From NCBI RefSeq assembly GCF_009711975.1, contig NZ_VIKW01000031.1, positions 1 through 48,037 on the forward strand: a stretch of DNA of 48,037 nucleotides, read 5' to 3'. This stretch comes from Anabaena sp. UHCC 0204 (GTDB lineage: Bacteria > Cyanobacteriota > Cyanobacteriia > Cyanobacteriales > Nostocaceae). The stretch's first letter is position 1, and the number at the start of each line of letters is the position of its first letter. The notes under the pieces were generated by a model. The model did no database searches, was not told the origin of the DNA, and saw only the letters and a list, made by a program, of their open reading frames with translations. Position numbers and translations under genes: made by a program. Below are positions 16,532-26,332 of the stretch, one piece after another.

Positions 16532-17926
16532 TTAACGCACCTTTCCACCAACATAATCAAGTTCGGAGTAATCCCAAGAGTGCATTTGACGGAAAGGAAG
16601 ACCCATCTTTTGGAAGACATACTTCTCTTTCACACCAGAAGCAACTAAGTCTGGCTTCAATGCTTTGATGAATTCTTCAAATTCGTAAGCGGTAACGTCG
16701 TCATAAACGATAGTTCCGTTTTCGATGTAGTTGGTAGTACGTTTGTAGTCGTCATTATGAGCGAACTCATAACCAGTACCAATCATCTTCATTCCTAAAT
16801 CTTGGAAAGCGGGAACAACGTGACGAGGACGTAGACCACCAACCATCATTGCTACAGTCTTACCTTCCAAACGGGGGCGATATTTAGAAACGATCGCATC
16901 CATGGTAGGTTGGTACTTAGCAATTACTTTTTCAGCATTTGCTTGGATCTTCGCGTCAAACTTGGAAGCAATTTCACGTAAAGATGCAGCAATCTTGGTA
17001 GGACCGAAGAAATTATATTCTAACCAGGGTATACCATAAGCTTCTTCCATGTGACGGCTGATGTAGTTCATCGAGCGGTAACAGTGGATGAGGTTCATCT
17101 TCACGTTGGGGGTCATCAACATTTCGTTGATTGTACCATCACCAGACCATTGAGCAACAACGCGCAAACCGATTTCTTCTAATAAGATCCGGCTGGCCCA
17201 AGCGTCACCACCGATGTTGTAGTCACCAATGATGGCTACATCATAAGGAGTTCCTTCAAACTTCAATGTTCCGTCTTTCTTAGCTTGATCTGCTCTGGGG
17301 AATACCCAGTCACGAATCATGTCGTTAGCGATGTGGTGTCCTAAAGACTGAGACACACCACGGAAACCTTCGCAACGGACGGGAATAACTGGCTTACCAA
17401 TTTTTTTGGAGGTGTTTCTAGCTACTGCTTCGATGTCATCCCCAATTAGACCGATAGGACATTCAGATTGAATAGAAACCCCACGATTCAAGGGGAATAA
17501 TACATCTAATTCTTCAATTAACTTGGTGAGTTTCTTGTCTCCACCAAAAACGATGTCGCGTTCTTGGAAGTCGGAGGTGAAGTGCATAGTACCAAAGGTA
17601 TCAATACCTGTTGTACCTAAGTAGTAGTTACGACGACCAGACCAAGACCAGTAACCGCAACCTACAGGACCGTGGCTGATGTGGATCATGTCCTTGATAG
17701 GACCCCAAACCACACCCTTAGAACCTGCGTAAGCACAACCACGAGCGGTCATTACACCAGGTAAGGATTTGATGTTAGATTTAACACCACAATCAGCCTT
17801 ACCTTCTTCATATACATTTAAATGCTTCTCGCGCTTTTTAGCAGCTTTTTCGGGGTAAGCTTTCAGAACTTCTTTAACTAGTTCTTTTCTTTGTTCAACA
17901 ATCTTCTTGTCATCTGGAGGAGTCAT
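16532..17926 (-). CDS. nifD: NifD 5' part (nitrogenase MoFe protein alpha chain), interrupted by element
   Basis: Encodes 454 residues of NifD plus 10 residues read into the element ([13 protein letters not shown] at 16532). P-cluster ligands lie in [26 protein letters not shown] and [15 protein letters not shown]. The FeMo-cofactor cysteine is in [13 protein letters not shown] and the FeMo-cofactor histidine in RQMHSWDYS, only a few codons before the junction. The truncated product therefore keeps all ligand residues but lacks the 47-residue C-terminus encoded at 1934-2083. ATG at 17926 has AGAGAGA, and further out AGGAG, upstream. It follows nifH by 158 bp. Functional only after excision of the 14.5-kb element. 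Confidence 0.97.
   Translation of the reverse strand: MTPPDDKKIVEQRKELVKEVLKAYPEKAAKKREKHLNVYEEGKADCGVKSNIKSLPGVMTARGCAYAGSKGVVWGPIKDMIHISHGPVGCGYWSWSGRRNYYLGTTGIDTFGTMHFTSDFQERDIVFGGDKKLTKLIEELDVLFPLNRGVSIQSECPIGLIGDDIEAVARNTSKKIGKPVIPVRCEGFRGVSQSLGHHIANDMIRDWVFPRADQAKKDGTLKFEGTPYDVAIIGDYNIGGDAWASRILLEEIGLRVVAQWSGDGTINEMLMTPNVKMNLIHCYRSMNYISRHMEEAYGIPWLEYNFFGPTKIAASLREIASKFDAKIQANAEKVIAKYQPTMDAIVSKYRPRLEGKTVAMMVGGLRPRHVVPAFQDLGMKMIGTGYEFAHNDDYKRTTNYIENGTIVYDDVTAYEFEEFIKALKPDLVASGVKEKYVFQKMGLPFRQMHSWDYSELDYVGGKVR
16564..16570. repeat. nifD element right recombination core (CGGAGTA)
   Basis: Direct repeat of 2077-2083, overlapping nifD codons Tyr-Ser. Here it is part of the longer GGATTACTCCG (complement of 16564-16574), identical to the 11-bp site known from the Anabaena PCC 7120 nifD element. 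Confidence 0.9.
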
Positions 17927-17964
17927 GTTCTGTCTCTCTTGCTCCTAAGGAACGGGTTAGGGAT

Positions 17965-17981
17965 GGGGACTTGATGTCCCC
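17965..17981 (-). other. Hairpin in nifH-nifD spacer
   Basis: Perfect 6-bp inverted repeat GGGGAC / GTCCCC with a 5-nt loop, between the nifH stop and nifD start. No U-run follows. A stable hairpin at this place commonly protects the abundant nifH message from 3' decay and sets the nifH:nifDK ratio; that role is inferred. Confidence 0.55.
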
Positions 17982-18084
17982 TTTGCGAATGAAGGGAATT
18001 TTGGTTAAAGGTGAGAGCTTTTGATGTGCTGCTCTCTGCCTTTTTCCTGGTGCTAGAAAATTCTTTCTTCGTAGCGAATTATGC

Positions 18085-18567
<483 letters not shown>

Positions 18568-18595
18568 TTATTTTCTACAATGTTTGTCGCAATCA

Positions 18596-18606
18596 TTGTC
18601 TAGGGT
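18596..18606 (+). repeat. Sub-terminal inverted motif of nifH element (left)
   Basis: TTGTCTAGGGT. Its exact complement is at 25659-25669 near the right boundary. Further TAGGGTA copies follow at 18622-18627 and 18633-18638, directly before the recombinase start, so the motif may serve both recombination and autoregulation. Function inferred. Confidence 0.45.
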
Positions 18607-18638
18607 AAACAGTTTTTTTATTAGGGTAAATCTAGGGT

Positions 18639-20066
18639 ATGGACAGAACACAGGAAGCATTTGCCGATTTTCACCAAACAGCTATCACGGACGGGGGATA
18701 TTTAGGTAGAATGCAAGCAGTAGAAAATCAAGAAAATCACTTAACGGCAAAATTAACAACAGAATTAAAAGCAATTAATGCTAGACTAAGAGCCGCTAGG
18801 GTGAGTGTTTCTGTGAGAAAGTCTGGAAATTCATTACAGTTGAGAACTACTCTACCTATTAAACCAGGTGATGTTGATAAAAACGGTATCGGCACTAAAC
18901 AATATGATATTTCTTTGGGGATACCATTTAGTTTTGATGGTTTAAATACGGCGGAAGAGGAAGCTAATGAATTAGGAAAATTGATTGCTAGAAAACAGTT
19001 TTCATGGACTGATAAATATTTAGGCAAAACTAGATTTAAAGCTAAGTTTCTCACAATCGGAGAGTTGGTTTCTGACTTTGAGCAAAACTATTTTCAAACC
19101 AGAAAACGTACTCTCAAAAGTAACAATACTTTTAATAGTTATTTCTATATTGCTAAAACACATTTACCAAAAGATAAATTAGCTATAAATGCTAATTTTA
19201 TTGATGCTGTAAAATTCTGCACGTCATCGGATAGTGTGAAAAATGAATTAATTAAGGTAATTCGGGTGTTGTGTAAATGTTCTGGTGTAGAAGTTCCAGA
19301 ATTAAGTAATTTAAAAATCAAGGCTATTTCTCAACGCAAACGGGATATACCCACTGACGCAGAGATAGAACAGGAATATCTCAAGTTTGAAAATTATGCT
19401 ATTAATCGTTCTAGTAAGTTGATAACTAGAGAAGATAGAAATAATTGGAAATTGTGGAGATGGGTATATGGGATGTTAGCGACTTATGGATTAAGACCAA
19501 TTGAAATTTTTGTTAATCCTGATTTAAATTGGTGGTTATCATCAGATAATACCATGAATACATGGCGAGTTAATGAAGAATGTAAAACAGGACAAAGGGA
19601 AGCTTTACCATTATATCCCCGTTGGGTGGAAACTTTTAATTTAAAAATGGATACAGAAGCAATTAATTTATTAAAAGCGAAAATCAAAGATAAAGTTACG
19701 AGTAGAGAAATCAACTCTGCGCGACATGGTACAGATAGATGGTTTAGATTTGTGGGAATTCCTTTTCAACCTTATGATTTACGGCATGGTTGGGCAATTA
19801 GAGCGCATTTAATGGGAATTCCAATTAAAGCTGCTGCTGATAATTTGGGTCATTCTGTGAATATGCACACATCCATTTATCAAAAGTGGTTTAGTTTGGA
19901 AAATCGTAAGGTTGCAATTGAGGAAGCGATTAAGAAAAAATCAAAAGTTGAAGATTTGCAAGATATAGTGATCAGATTGGAACAAGAAAATGAGAGGTTG
20001 AGAATTGAGAATGAAAGATTGAGGTTACAGATAGGAAATCAAGAGTTGATGAAAATGATTAATTAA
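18639..20066 (+). CDS. XisA/XisC-type tyrosine recombinase of the nifH element
   Basis: 475-aa site-specific recombinase expected to excise the nifH element. Catalytic residues by position: Arg286 (YGLRPIEIF), Tyr379-x-x-Arg382 (PYDLRHGWAIRAH), His405 (LGHS) and nucleophile Tyr414 (YQKWF). As in XisA and XisC, the usual HxxR histidine is replaced by Tyr. The C-terminal ~35 residues form a coiled coil (ENERLRIENERLRLQ). It is clearly paralogous to the nifD-element enzyme, sharing for example LQLR-TLPIKPGD near residue 70 and CKTG-REALPLY. The N-terminus is about 40 residues longer. ATG 18639 follows several TAGGGTA repeats that also resemble ribosome binding sites. Confidence 0.93.
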   Translation: MDRTQEAFADFHQTAITDGGYLGRMQAVENQENHLTAKLTTELKAINARLRAARVSVSVRKSGNSLQLRTTLPIKPGDVDKNGIGTKQYDISLGIPFSFDGLNTAEEEANELGKLIARKQFSWTDKYLGKTRFKAKFLTIGELVSDFEQNYFQTRKRTLKSNNTFNSYFYIAKTHLPKDKLAINANFIDAVKFCTSSDSVKNELIKVIRVLCKCSGVEVPELSNLKIKAISQRKRDIPTDAEIEQEYLKFENYAINRSSKLITREDRNNWKLWRWVYGMLATYGLRPIEIFVNPDLNWWLSSDNTMNTWRVNEECKTGQREALPLYPRWVETFNLKMDTEAINLLKAKIKDKVTSREINSARHGTDRWFRFVGIPFQPYDLRHGWAIRAHLMGIPIKAAADNLGHSVNMHTSIYQKWFSLENRKVAIEEAIKKKSKVEDLQDIVIRLEQENERLRIENERLRLQIGNQELMKMIN

Positions 20067-20077
20067 AATTATAATCT

Positions 20078-20110
20078 GTAGGTTGGGTTAAGCAACAGCG
20101 CAACCCAACA
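20078..20110 (+). repeat. 33-bp repeat, left copy of inverted pair flanking Uma2 gene
   Basis: Starts GTAGGTTGGGTTAAGC and ends CAACCCAACA; internally palindromic (GTTGGGTT / AACCCAAC). A perfect reverse-complement copy lies at 20882-20914. Related copies occur at 46675-46704, 46717-46749 and 47655-47685. Confidence 0.85.
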
Positions 20111-20167
20111 TCAAAACCCAAAATAATAATTAATGCTATAATCAATAAAATTACTTGGTATCATATC

Positions 20168-20860
20168 ATGATGATTACTCAAGCACTAGAAGCACAACCC
20201 AACATATTGGAAGATATATCTGAAGAGATAATTTTTCCACTCAGTGACCTATATAGTGATGAACCTCCAGTGGAAACAGAACTGCATCTCGAACAAATAA
20301 TGCTCTTAATAAAATCTCTCAAATGGTTATGGAAAGAGAGAACTGATTTTTATGCTGTCGGAAACCTGAGTATTTATTATAGTCCTAATCAAAAGAAATC
20401 AGAATATTTTAGAGGTCCAGATTTTTTCGTAGTTTTAGGAACAGAACGAAAAACTAGAAAAAGTTGGGTTGTGTGGGAAGAAAATGGCAAATATCCTAAC
20501 CTGATTATAGAAATTCTTTCACCAACTACAGCTAAAACTGATAGAGGAACTAAAAAAGAACTTTATCAAGATATTTTCCGCACACCTGAATATTTTTTGT
20601 TTGATCCTTATACATTAGAGTTTGCAGGTTTTTATTTAATACATGGTAAATATCAACCTGTAGAACTTAATGAAAAAGGACATTTATGGAGTGAAGAATT
20701 AGGATTATATTTAGGGATTTTTCAGGGTTTATTAAGATATTTTACACCAGAGGGAACTTTAGTTCCGACACCCGAAGAAAGTGCGGAAATGGAAGCGGAA
20801 AAATCTCAACGTTTAGCAGCAAAATTAAGGGAGTTAAATATTGATCCAGATACTATTTAA
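20168..20860 (+). CDS. Uma2 family protein (DUF820)
   Basis: 230-aa Uma2 protein. The family core NLIIEILSPTTAKTDRGTKK and the acidic strand RGPDFFVV are present. It is a close homologue of the gene at 13984-14739 in the nifD element, with long identical stretches such as KERTDFYAVGNLSIYYSP, and the same C-terminal KLRELNIDPDTI. The C-terminal coiled coil is reduced. The gene is bracketed by perfect 33-bp inverted repeats and could have moved as a unit. The strand is opposite to that of its relative. Role unknown. Confidence 0.9.
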   Translation: MMITQALEAQPNILEDISEEIIFPLSDLYSDEPPVETELHLEQIMLLIKSLKWLWKERTDFYAVGNLSIYYSPNQKKSEYFRGPDFFVVLGTERKTRKSWVVWEENGKYPNLIIEILSPTTAKTDRGTKKELYQDIFRTPEYFLFDPYTLEFAGFYLIHGKYQPVELNEKGHLWSEELGLYLGIFQGLLRYFTPEGTLVPTPEESAEMEAEKSQRLAAKLRELNIDPDTI

Positions 20861-20881
20861 CCCACCATAACTGAAAATATC

Positions 20882-20914
20882 TGTTGGGTTGCGCTGTTGC
20901 TTAACCCAACCTAC
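20882..20914 (-). repeat. 33-bp repeat, right copy of inverted pair flanking Uma2 gene
   Basis: Exact reverse complement of 20078-20110. It lies between the Uma2 stop and the end of the methyltransferase gene and could also serve as a bidirectional transcript-end hairpin. Confidence 0.85.
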
Positions 20915-21616
20915 CTATTTCTTAAATGTTGCTCTAAATCTTCTAACTACAGATCCTCTTTCTTGATCTAAATAATCTTCAAAATCTACTAATGATAAAC
21001 CTGCATCTACAAATTTCATTACTTGATCTTTAGTCAATGGATAAGGTACTTTTTCCAGTTGATCTTCTATATTTCTACCACGACAAATTACAAGTAATAT
21101 ACCATCAGGAGCAAGAAAATCTGCTATTAAAGAAATGGCTTGTGAACTTAATGTATGTGGTAATGCTTGCAGTGTATATGATTCTAAGACAAAATCAAAA
21201 GTTTGATTCCATTGGATAGGAGGATTTAACAAATCAGCAACTCTATACTCAACAGTAGAATTACGAAATCTATTTTTACACCATTCTATAGCTGAGGATG
21301 AGATATCAAAACCTGTGACTTTAAAACCACGTTGAGATAATTCTTCTGCGTCATCTCCCAAACCACAACCAATTGTTAATGCTGTTTTTCCCTGACCTTG
21401 AATATGATGATCATCTAACCATTGTACTAGGTTATGATTGGGTTTCATATCTGCCCAAGGAATAGCTTTACTATCATTATTAGCTTGAGAGTAAAGTTGT
21501 TCAAACCATTCTTTTGGTTTACCCGCTTCAATATATTGCTGGGCTAGATTTTGAACGTAAGCTCGATTTTCTGTCATATATTTATCATAAATCCCTATAT
21601 TCCAGTTTATCAGCAA
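20915..21616 (-). CDS. Class I SAM-dependent methyltransferase (thiopurine methyltransferase-like)
   Basis: 233-aa methyltransferase. The SAM motif I is TALTIGCGLGDDAEELSQRG, followed by the acidic ribose-binding strand VTGFDISSSAIEWCK. A post-I motif is YRVADLLNPP and motif IV is FDFVLESYTLQAL. The early WADMKPNHNLVQWLDD is typical of the TPMT/TehB-like group that methylates small molecules, not DNA. The first ATG used is at 21616; an ATG at about 21577 (MTENRAYVQNLAQQYIEAGK) is an equally good start. The substrate cannot be told. Convergent with the Uma2 gene. Confidence 0.85.
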   Translation of the reverse strand: MLINWNIGIYDKYMTENRAYVQNLAQQYIEAGKPKEWFEQLYSQANNDSKAIPWADMKPNHNLVQWLDDHHIQGQGKTALTIGCGLGDDAEELSQRGFKVTGFDISSSAIEWCKNRFRNSTVEYRVADLLNPPIQWNQTFDFVLESYTLQALPHTLSSQAISLIADFLAPDGILLVICRGRNIEDQLEKVPYPLTKDQVMKFVDAGLSLVDFEDYLDQERGSVVRRFRATFKK

Positions 21617-21666
21617 TTACTCAATTAATGTTAAGCTAATAAAAATCAATCAACATAATTAATGCT

Positions 21667-21927
21667 ATGGACATAAACATTAACATTGAACTTCCCAATG
21701 ATGTTTTTTCTGCACTTCGTAGTAACCCAGAAACGTTTGTTAGGGAAATGCGTTTAGCTGCTGCTGTCAAATGGTATGAAGTTGGTATGGTTTCCCAATC
21801 TAAGGGTTCGGAAATCGCAGGAGTTAGCCGTCACGAATTTTTAGAAGCTCTCAATCGTTATCATGTTTCACCTTTTCAAGTAACTCCTGAAGAATTAGCT
21901 AAAGTTTCACAGGGATGCCACAAATAA
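21667..21927 (+). CDS. UPF0175 family antitoxin, apparently orphan
   Basis: 86-aa protein of the UPF0175 (antitoxin) family: IELPNDVFSALRSNP, LAAAVKWYEVGMVSQSKGSEIAG (HTH) and RYHVSPFQVTPEELA. Members normally sit directly before a DUF3368 PIN-like toxin, as at 46769-47496 in this window. Here the downstream gene is missing: only an overlapping ATG (product MPQITFSHGQ, then stop) remains, and a DUF433 gene arrives from the other strand with a 21-bp overlap. Antitoxin family firm; loss of partner inferred. Confidence 0.85.
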   Translation: MDININIELPNDVFSALRSNPETFVREMRLAAAVKWYEVGMVSQSKGSEIAGVSRHEFLEALNRYHVSPFQVTPEELAKVSQGCHK

Positions 21928-22131
21928 CTTTTTCTCACGGTCAGCAGCGAAAGCAAGACAAGCTTTAATATCTTCTGAAGTAAGTTCAGAAAAATCTTCG
22001 AGAATTTCGGCTTCTGTCATACCACCTGCAAGATATTCTAAAATATCATATACGGTTATTCGCATTCCTCGAATACAAGGTTTGCCGCTACGTTTACCAG
22101 GTTCAATGGTGATAATTTTGTGGTAGTCCAT
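21907..22131 (-). CDS. DUF433 family antitoxin, apparently orphan
   Basis: 74-aa DUF433 protein (GKRSGKPCIRGMRITVYDIL and EAEILEDFSELTSEDIKACL). The usual DUF5615 toxin partner, seen intact at 3567-3908, is absent; the 3' end runs into the UPF0175 gene on the opposite strand. It may survive as a lone regulator or as an anti-addiction factor against related toxins. Upstream lies a dispersed hairpin repeat. Confidence 0.85.
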   Translation of the reverse strand: MDYHKIITIEPGKRSGKPCIRGMRITVYDILEYLAGGMTEAEILEDFSELTSEDIKACLAFAADREKKLFVASL

Positions 22132-22195
22132 AAAATATTATAATTTATCCATCCTACATAATTATAGCAATAGCTCTCTCCACAACACCGGAAAT

Positions 22196-22224
22196 GCGAT
22201 TCCTACGGAGCGCTTCGCTATCGC
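22196..22224. repeat. Interspersed palindromic repeat (copy in nifH element)
   Basis: Palindromic GCGATTCCTACGGAGCGC... ending in TATCGC, matching 7611-7639 in the nifD element apart from two bases. It sits between the DUF433 gene and the end of the restriction-modification gene. Confidence 0.65.
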
Positions 22225-22283
22225 AAACCTCACCGCAAGTATCGCTCTCAAACCACAACATCGGAAATGCGATAATCTTGATA

Positions 22284-25200
22284 TCAGTCTTGCAGTAAAC
22301 CCAAATCTGGTAAATTATTAACAATTTCCAGCGTTTCTAAACTCACAGTAATTATCTGTTTAATTAACCTCACAATATATTCTTCATCATCAAGACGATT
22401 TGGATCATTTGTAATTCCGCTACGTTTATCTGTGCTAACTTGATATTGGTCTATTATCCAATCTAATGCGGAACGGTTGCCTAAGCGATATTCAAATACT
22501 TCTGAGGGTATACCTGTTAAGGTGAGAAAGTCGTTATATTTGATTTGGGTTTTATCTTTAGAAAGGCGCATTTTTTCCACACGCCAATCAATGGGTAAGT
22601 CTTTATTTTCTAAATGTTTAAGGCGATATTCTGGCTGTTTTTCATAGTTAACATGAATTTCTGCTAGTCGTTTTCCGGCTTCTGCAAAAGGATGAAATTC
22701 TGGTGCAAAGGGAATGCGGGGAAGTTCTCGTTTTAGGTTTGCTGCGTAGCGTTCCCGGTAGTGGGGATGATGAAGAACGGAGTATATATAGTAGAAAATA
22801 TCCCATTTGTTAATTGTGTTATCTTGGTAATGGTTGCGATATTTTTCTAATGCCCAATCTGTAATGTTTTCTTGGCGGTTTGTTCCGTCTTCGTCGTAGG
22901 TGTAAAAGGGAAAAGATTGAGTTTGTCTACCACCATAATGGAGACAGGGAATACAGTTAATTATTTGTGCAGAAAATGGAATTTGAGCTTCATTTACAAC
23001 ACATATAACATAATTTTCTGCTTCCACTAAAGGTATTGGAAATATTTTAGGAAGCTGACCTCTTCTATGGTTCAAAACAGCATCAAAATAAAGATATTGA
23101 CGACTAAAAGGTCTATACAAAGATGTTCTAATTTTTGATGAATCAAATTCGGTAGATACACCAGCCTTTAATAATTCCTTTAATCTACTACTCCATTTAA
23201 TTTTTTGATCATCATACAAAACAAATGAGTCTATATCTTTGTCTGATTGTCCTCTTCTACTCCATTTAAAAACTTGTTGGTTATAAGTTTCAATAAAAAT
23301 ATCTATATTTTTGCTTAAATCATCAATTTGATAATTGTAAACCCAATTATCTCTATTGCTATTGATGCCTAAGCTGTAAATTGAAAAAATTGCGGAAGGA
23401 TTTAAAGATTGAGATTTTGTCTCTTTATTACCCATCGGTAAAAAATTATCATAATCAGCTTTAAGCTCTTTGGTTAGCCATGTGTATTTACTATCGGGCT
23501 TAATTTCCTCCCAAGAAATACCAACTATTGAAATAGCATTTTCAATTATTGAAAATTTTTCTTTTCTGGTAGCCCTAAAATCAACCTCAGAGTAAAAAAT
23601 TTTAATAGGTTCAGATTCAGTATTCTTTTTCTTAATAAATATATTAATTGAAATACCTACCATTGCAGCTAATCCAAAGACAGTATGTTCTTCACCTAAA
23701 GGGATTCCATCTCTCATAGAATCCTTCCTAATATCTCCATGCAAATTTAGAATGTAGATTCTTGAAAAATCTTTTGATAAATGTTTTCTTACACCATCAA
23801 AGGAAATTTGATCTAGAAACCCATTGTTAGTTACAAATGCTATAATACCCTCATCTTCTATACGATCAGATGCCAATCTTATAGCTTTTACATAAGGATC
23901 ATTTAGCTTATTAGTGCTAGAGGCTTTTGAATCTTTAGAGTATGTTTCTGAAATTCTCTTGTCTAAAATCTTATATTTACGGTTCTTATTATTATCATTT
24001 TCGTTAACTTGATTGGCATTATATGGTGGATTTCCTAAAATTATAAAAATTTTAGTTTGTTTCTGTTTTTCAAGTCTGGCTGTATTTTCAGGAACAAAAA
24101 GGGATAATTGCTGACTCTCAGCTAACTCAAAAGTATCTACATAACAAATACCTTCAAAAGATTTATATTCTCCTGCTTGCTCAAAATACTCATGTTCAAT
24201 ATTCATCGAAGCAATATAATAAGGCAACAACATCACCTCATTACAATGTAATTCATGTTCATATTTATAAGGTAAAGCTGATTTTTGAATTTCTGCAATT
24301 TCTCGCATTACCCGAATAATAAAATTACCTGTTCCCACAAACGGATCAAGAATATGTACACCTTTATCAACTAACGACTTACCAAACTCTCTTTGTAAAA
24401 TATCCTCAATACTTTTCACCATAAAATTAACAATGGGTTGAGGAGTATAAACAATTCCATGAGTATCCGCAACCTTTACAGAAAAACCTTGAAAAAACCG
24501 CTCATAAATAGTATTCAAAAAATGCTGTTTTTGAGAAAAATCATCAATGGTTGCGGCGGTTTCTTCAATTGCACCATAAAACCGATCTAAACTACTTAAA
24601 AAATGAATACGACTAAAAGATTTAGAGGTTAAAGCATTAATTACTTTTTCAATTTCTACCGCAATAATATTCCGTTGAGCAAAATCAGGATTATTAAACA
24701 CACTTCTAAAAATGCGCTCAGTCAATAAATGTTGAATTAACATTTCCTCAACTGCTGCTTCTGAAAGATTGGGATTAATTGACTGACGACAAAGTTGTAA
24801 AAAATCGGCAAAAGCATCAATAAACTTTTTATTTTTCTTACCCTGTTCTCGAATTAATTGTAATAAAGCTGTAGCGTGTTCCTTAACCCGAAATCCAAAC
24901 TCATCAGCCGCTTTTTCCCATTGTTCAATAGCTGGAGGACGATATTCAAAAAACTGCCGCACAACATCCACTAAATTTTGTGGTTTAGTAATATCTTCAT
25001 CCATTACCAGTTTACCGTCTTGGTAAAGAATCGCCCTTTCCGGTTGTTGGAAAATAATGTTATCTTTAGGATAATTAACAGCTAACTTTTTCTGTACTTC
25101 TTTCTTTAAATTGTCCTTACTATCCTTAGCTTCCCAATAAGCACGAGGCAAGTTAAAATCATCAACTAAAGCCCCATCAACACGAAGCGGTTGTTTTTTC

Positions 25201-25385
25201 GGTCTTTTAATAGCATACTCTTGGACAAGAGTCCATTTAAACTGTTGACAGCAAGACTCAAGCAACTTTTGAAAAGCAGCTTTTACCGCAGTTTCATGAA
25301 CCACACCCAATTTTTTAAAATTTTCTAACTCTTCGTAATATTGCTTAATAGGTTTGTGAGTTGGTTTGAGATTAAGACTAGACAT
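22284..25385 (-). CDS. Single-chain restriction-modification protein (nuclease + N6-adenine methyltransferase)
   Basis: 1033-aa protein. The N-terminal PD-(D/E)xK nuclease has Asp70 (RVDGALVDD) and Glu85-Ala-Lys87 (RAYWEAKDS). After a helical connector come the methyltransferase motifs: I at HILDPFVGTGNF (Asp347) and IV at NPPY (Asn452-Tyr455), an N6-adenine type. The C-terminal ~400 residues (from about YRPFSRQYLYFDAVLN) form the target recognition region. Annotation pipelines call such proteins type ISP or type IIG. A true ISP enzyme has a helicase between nuclease and methyltransferase and is about 1500 aa; none is seen here, so IIG-like is the better description. It should protect the host by methylating and cutting the same site. 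Monocistronic. Confidence 0.9.
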   Translation of the reverse strand: MSSLNLKPTHKPIKQYYEELENFKKLGVVHETAVKAAFQKLLESCCQQFKWTLVQEYAIKRPKKQPLRVDGALVDDFNLPRAYWEAKDSKDNLKKEVQKKLAVNYPKDNIIFQQPERAILYQDGKLVMDEDITKPQNLVDVVRQFFEYRPPAIEQWEKAADEFGFRVKEHATALLQLIREQGKKNKKFIDAFADFLQLCRQSINPNLSEAAVEEMLIQHLLTERIFRSVFNNPDFAQRNIIAVEIEKVINALTSKSFSRIHFLSSLDRFYGAIEETAATIDDFSQKQHFLNTIYERFFQGFSVKVADTHGIVYTPQPIVNFMVKSIEDILQREFGKSLVDKGVHILDPFVGTGNFIIRVMREIAEIQKSALPYKYEHELHCNEVMLLPYYIASMNIEHEYFEQAGEYKSFEGICYVDTFELAESQQLSLFVPENTARLEKQKQTKIFIILGNPPYNANQVNENDNNKNRKYKILDKRISETYSKDSKASSTNKLNDPYVKAIRLASDRIEDEGIIAFVTNNGFLDQISFDGVRKHLSKDFSRIYILNLHGDIRKDSMRDGIPLGEEHTVFGLAAMVGISINIFIKKKNTESEPIKIFYSEVDFRATRKEKFSIIENAISIVGISWEEIKPDSKYTWLTKELKADYDNFLPMGNKETKSQSLNPSAIFSIYSLGINSNRDNWVYNYQIDDLSKNIDIFIETYNQQVFKWSRRGQSDKDIDSFVLYDDQKIKWSSRLKELLKAGVSTEFDSSKIRTSLYRPFSRQYLYFDAVLNHRRGQLPKIFPIPLVEAENYVICVVNEAQIPFSAQIINCIPCLHYGGRQTQSFPFYTYDEDGTNRQENITDWALEKYRNHYQDNTINKWDIFYYIYSVLHHPHYRERYAANLKRELPRIPFAPEFHPFAEAGKRLAEIHVNYEKQPEYRLKHLENKDLPIDWRVEKMRLSKDKTQIKYNDFLTLTGIPSEVFEYRLGNRSALDWIIDQYQVSTDKRSGITNDPNRLDDEEYIVRLIKQIITVSLETLEIVNNLPDLGLLQD

Positions 25386-26332
<947 letters not shown>

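Larger units (their letters stand above)
2077..16570. mobile_element. nifD excision element (about 14.5 kb)
   Basis: The element interrupts nifD and is bounded by direct repeats CGGAGTA at 2077-2083 and 16564-16570 (TACTCCG in nif orientation), so excision removes 14,487 bp. Removing it restores the nifD frame exactly. Inside, next to the left boundary, lies a XisA-type tyrosine recombinase. The arrangement matches the classical nifD element of heterocystous cyanobacteria, where XisA excises it during heterocyst differentiation. The right boundary has the longer GGATTACTCCG known from Anabaena PCC 7120, but the left boundary shares only its last 7 bases. Cargo: toxin-antitoxin genes, a helicase/ATPase/TOPRIM-like run, an FABP-like gene, Uma2 genes, a cyclophilin, a VapBC-like pair and IS debris. 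Confidence 0.95.
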
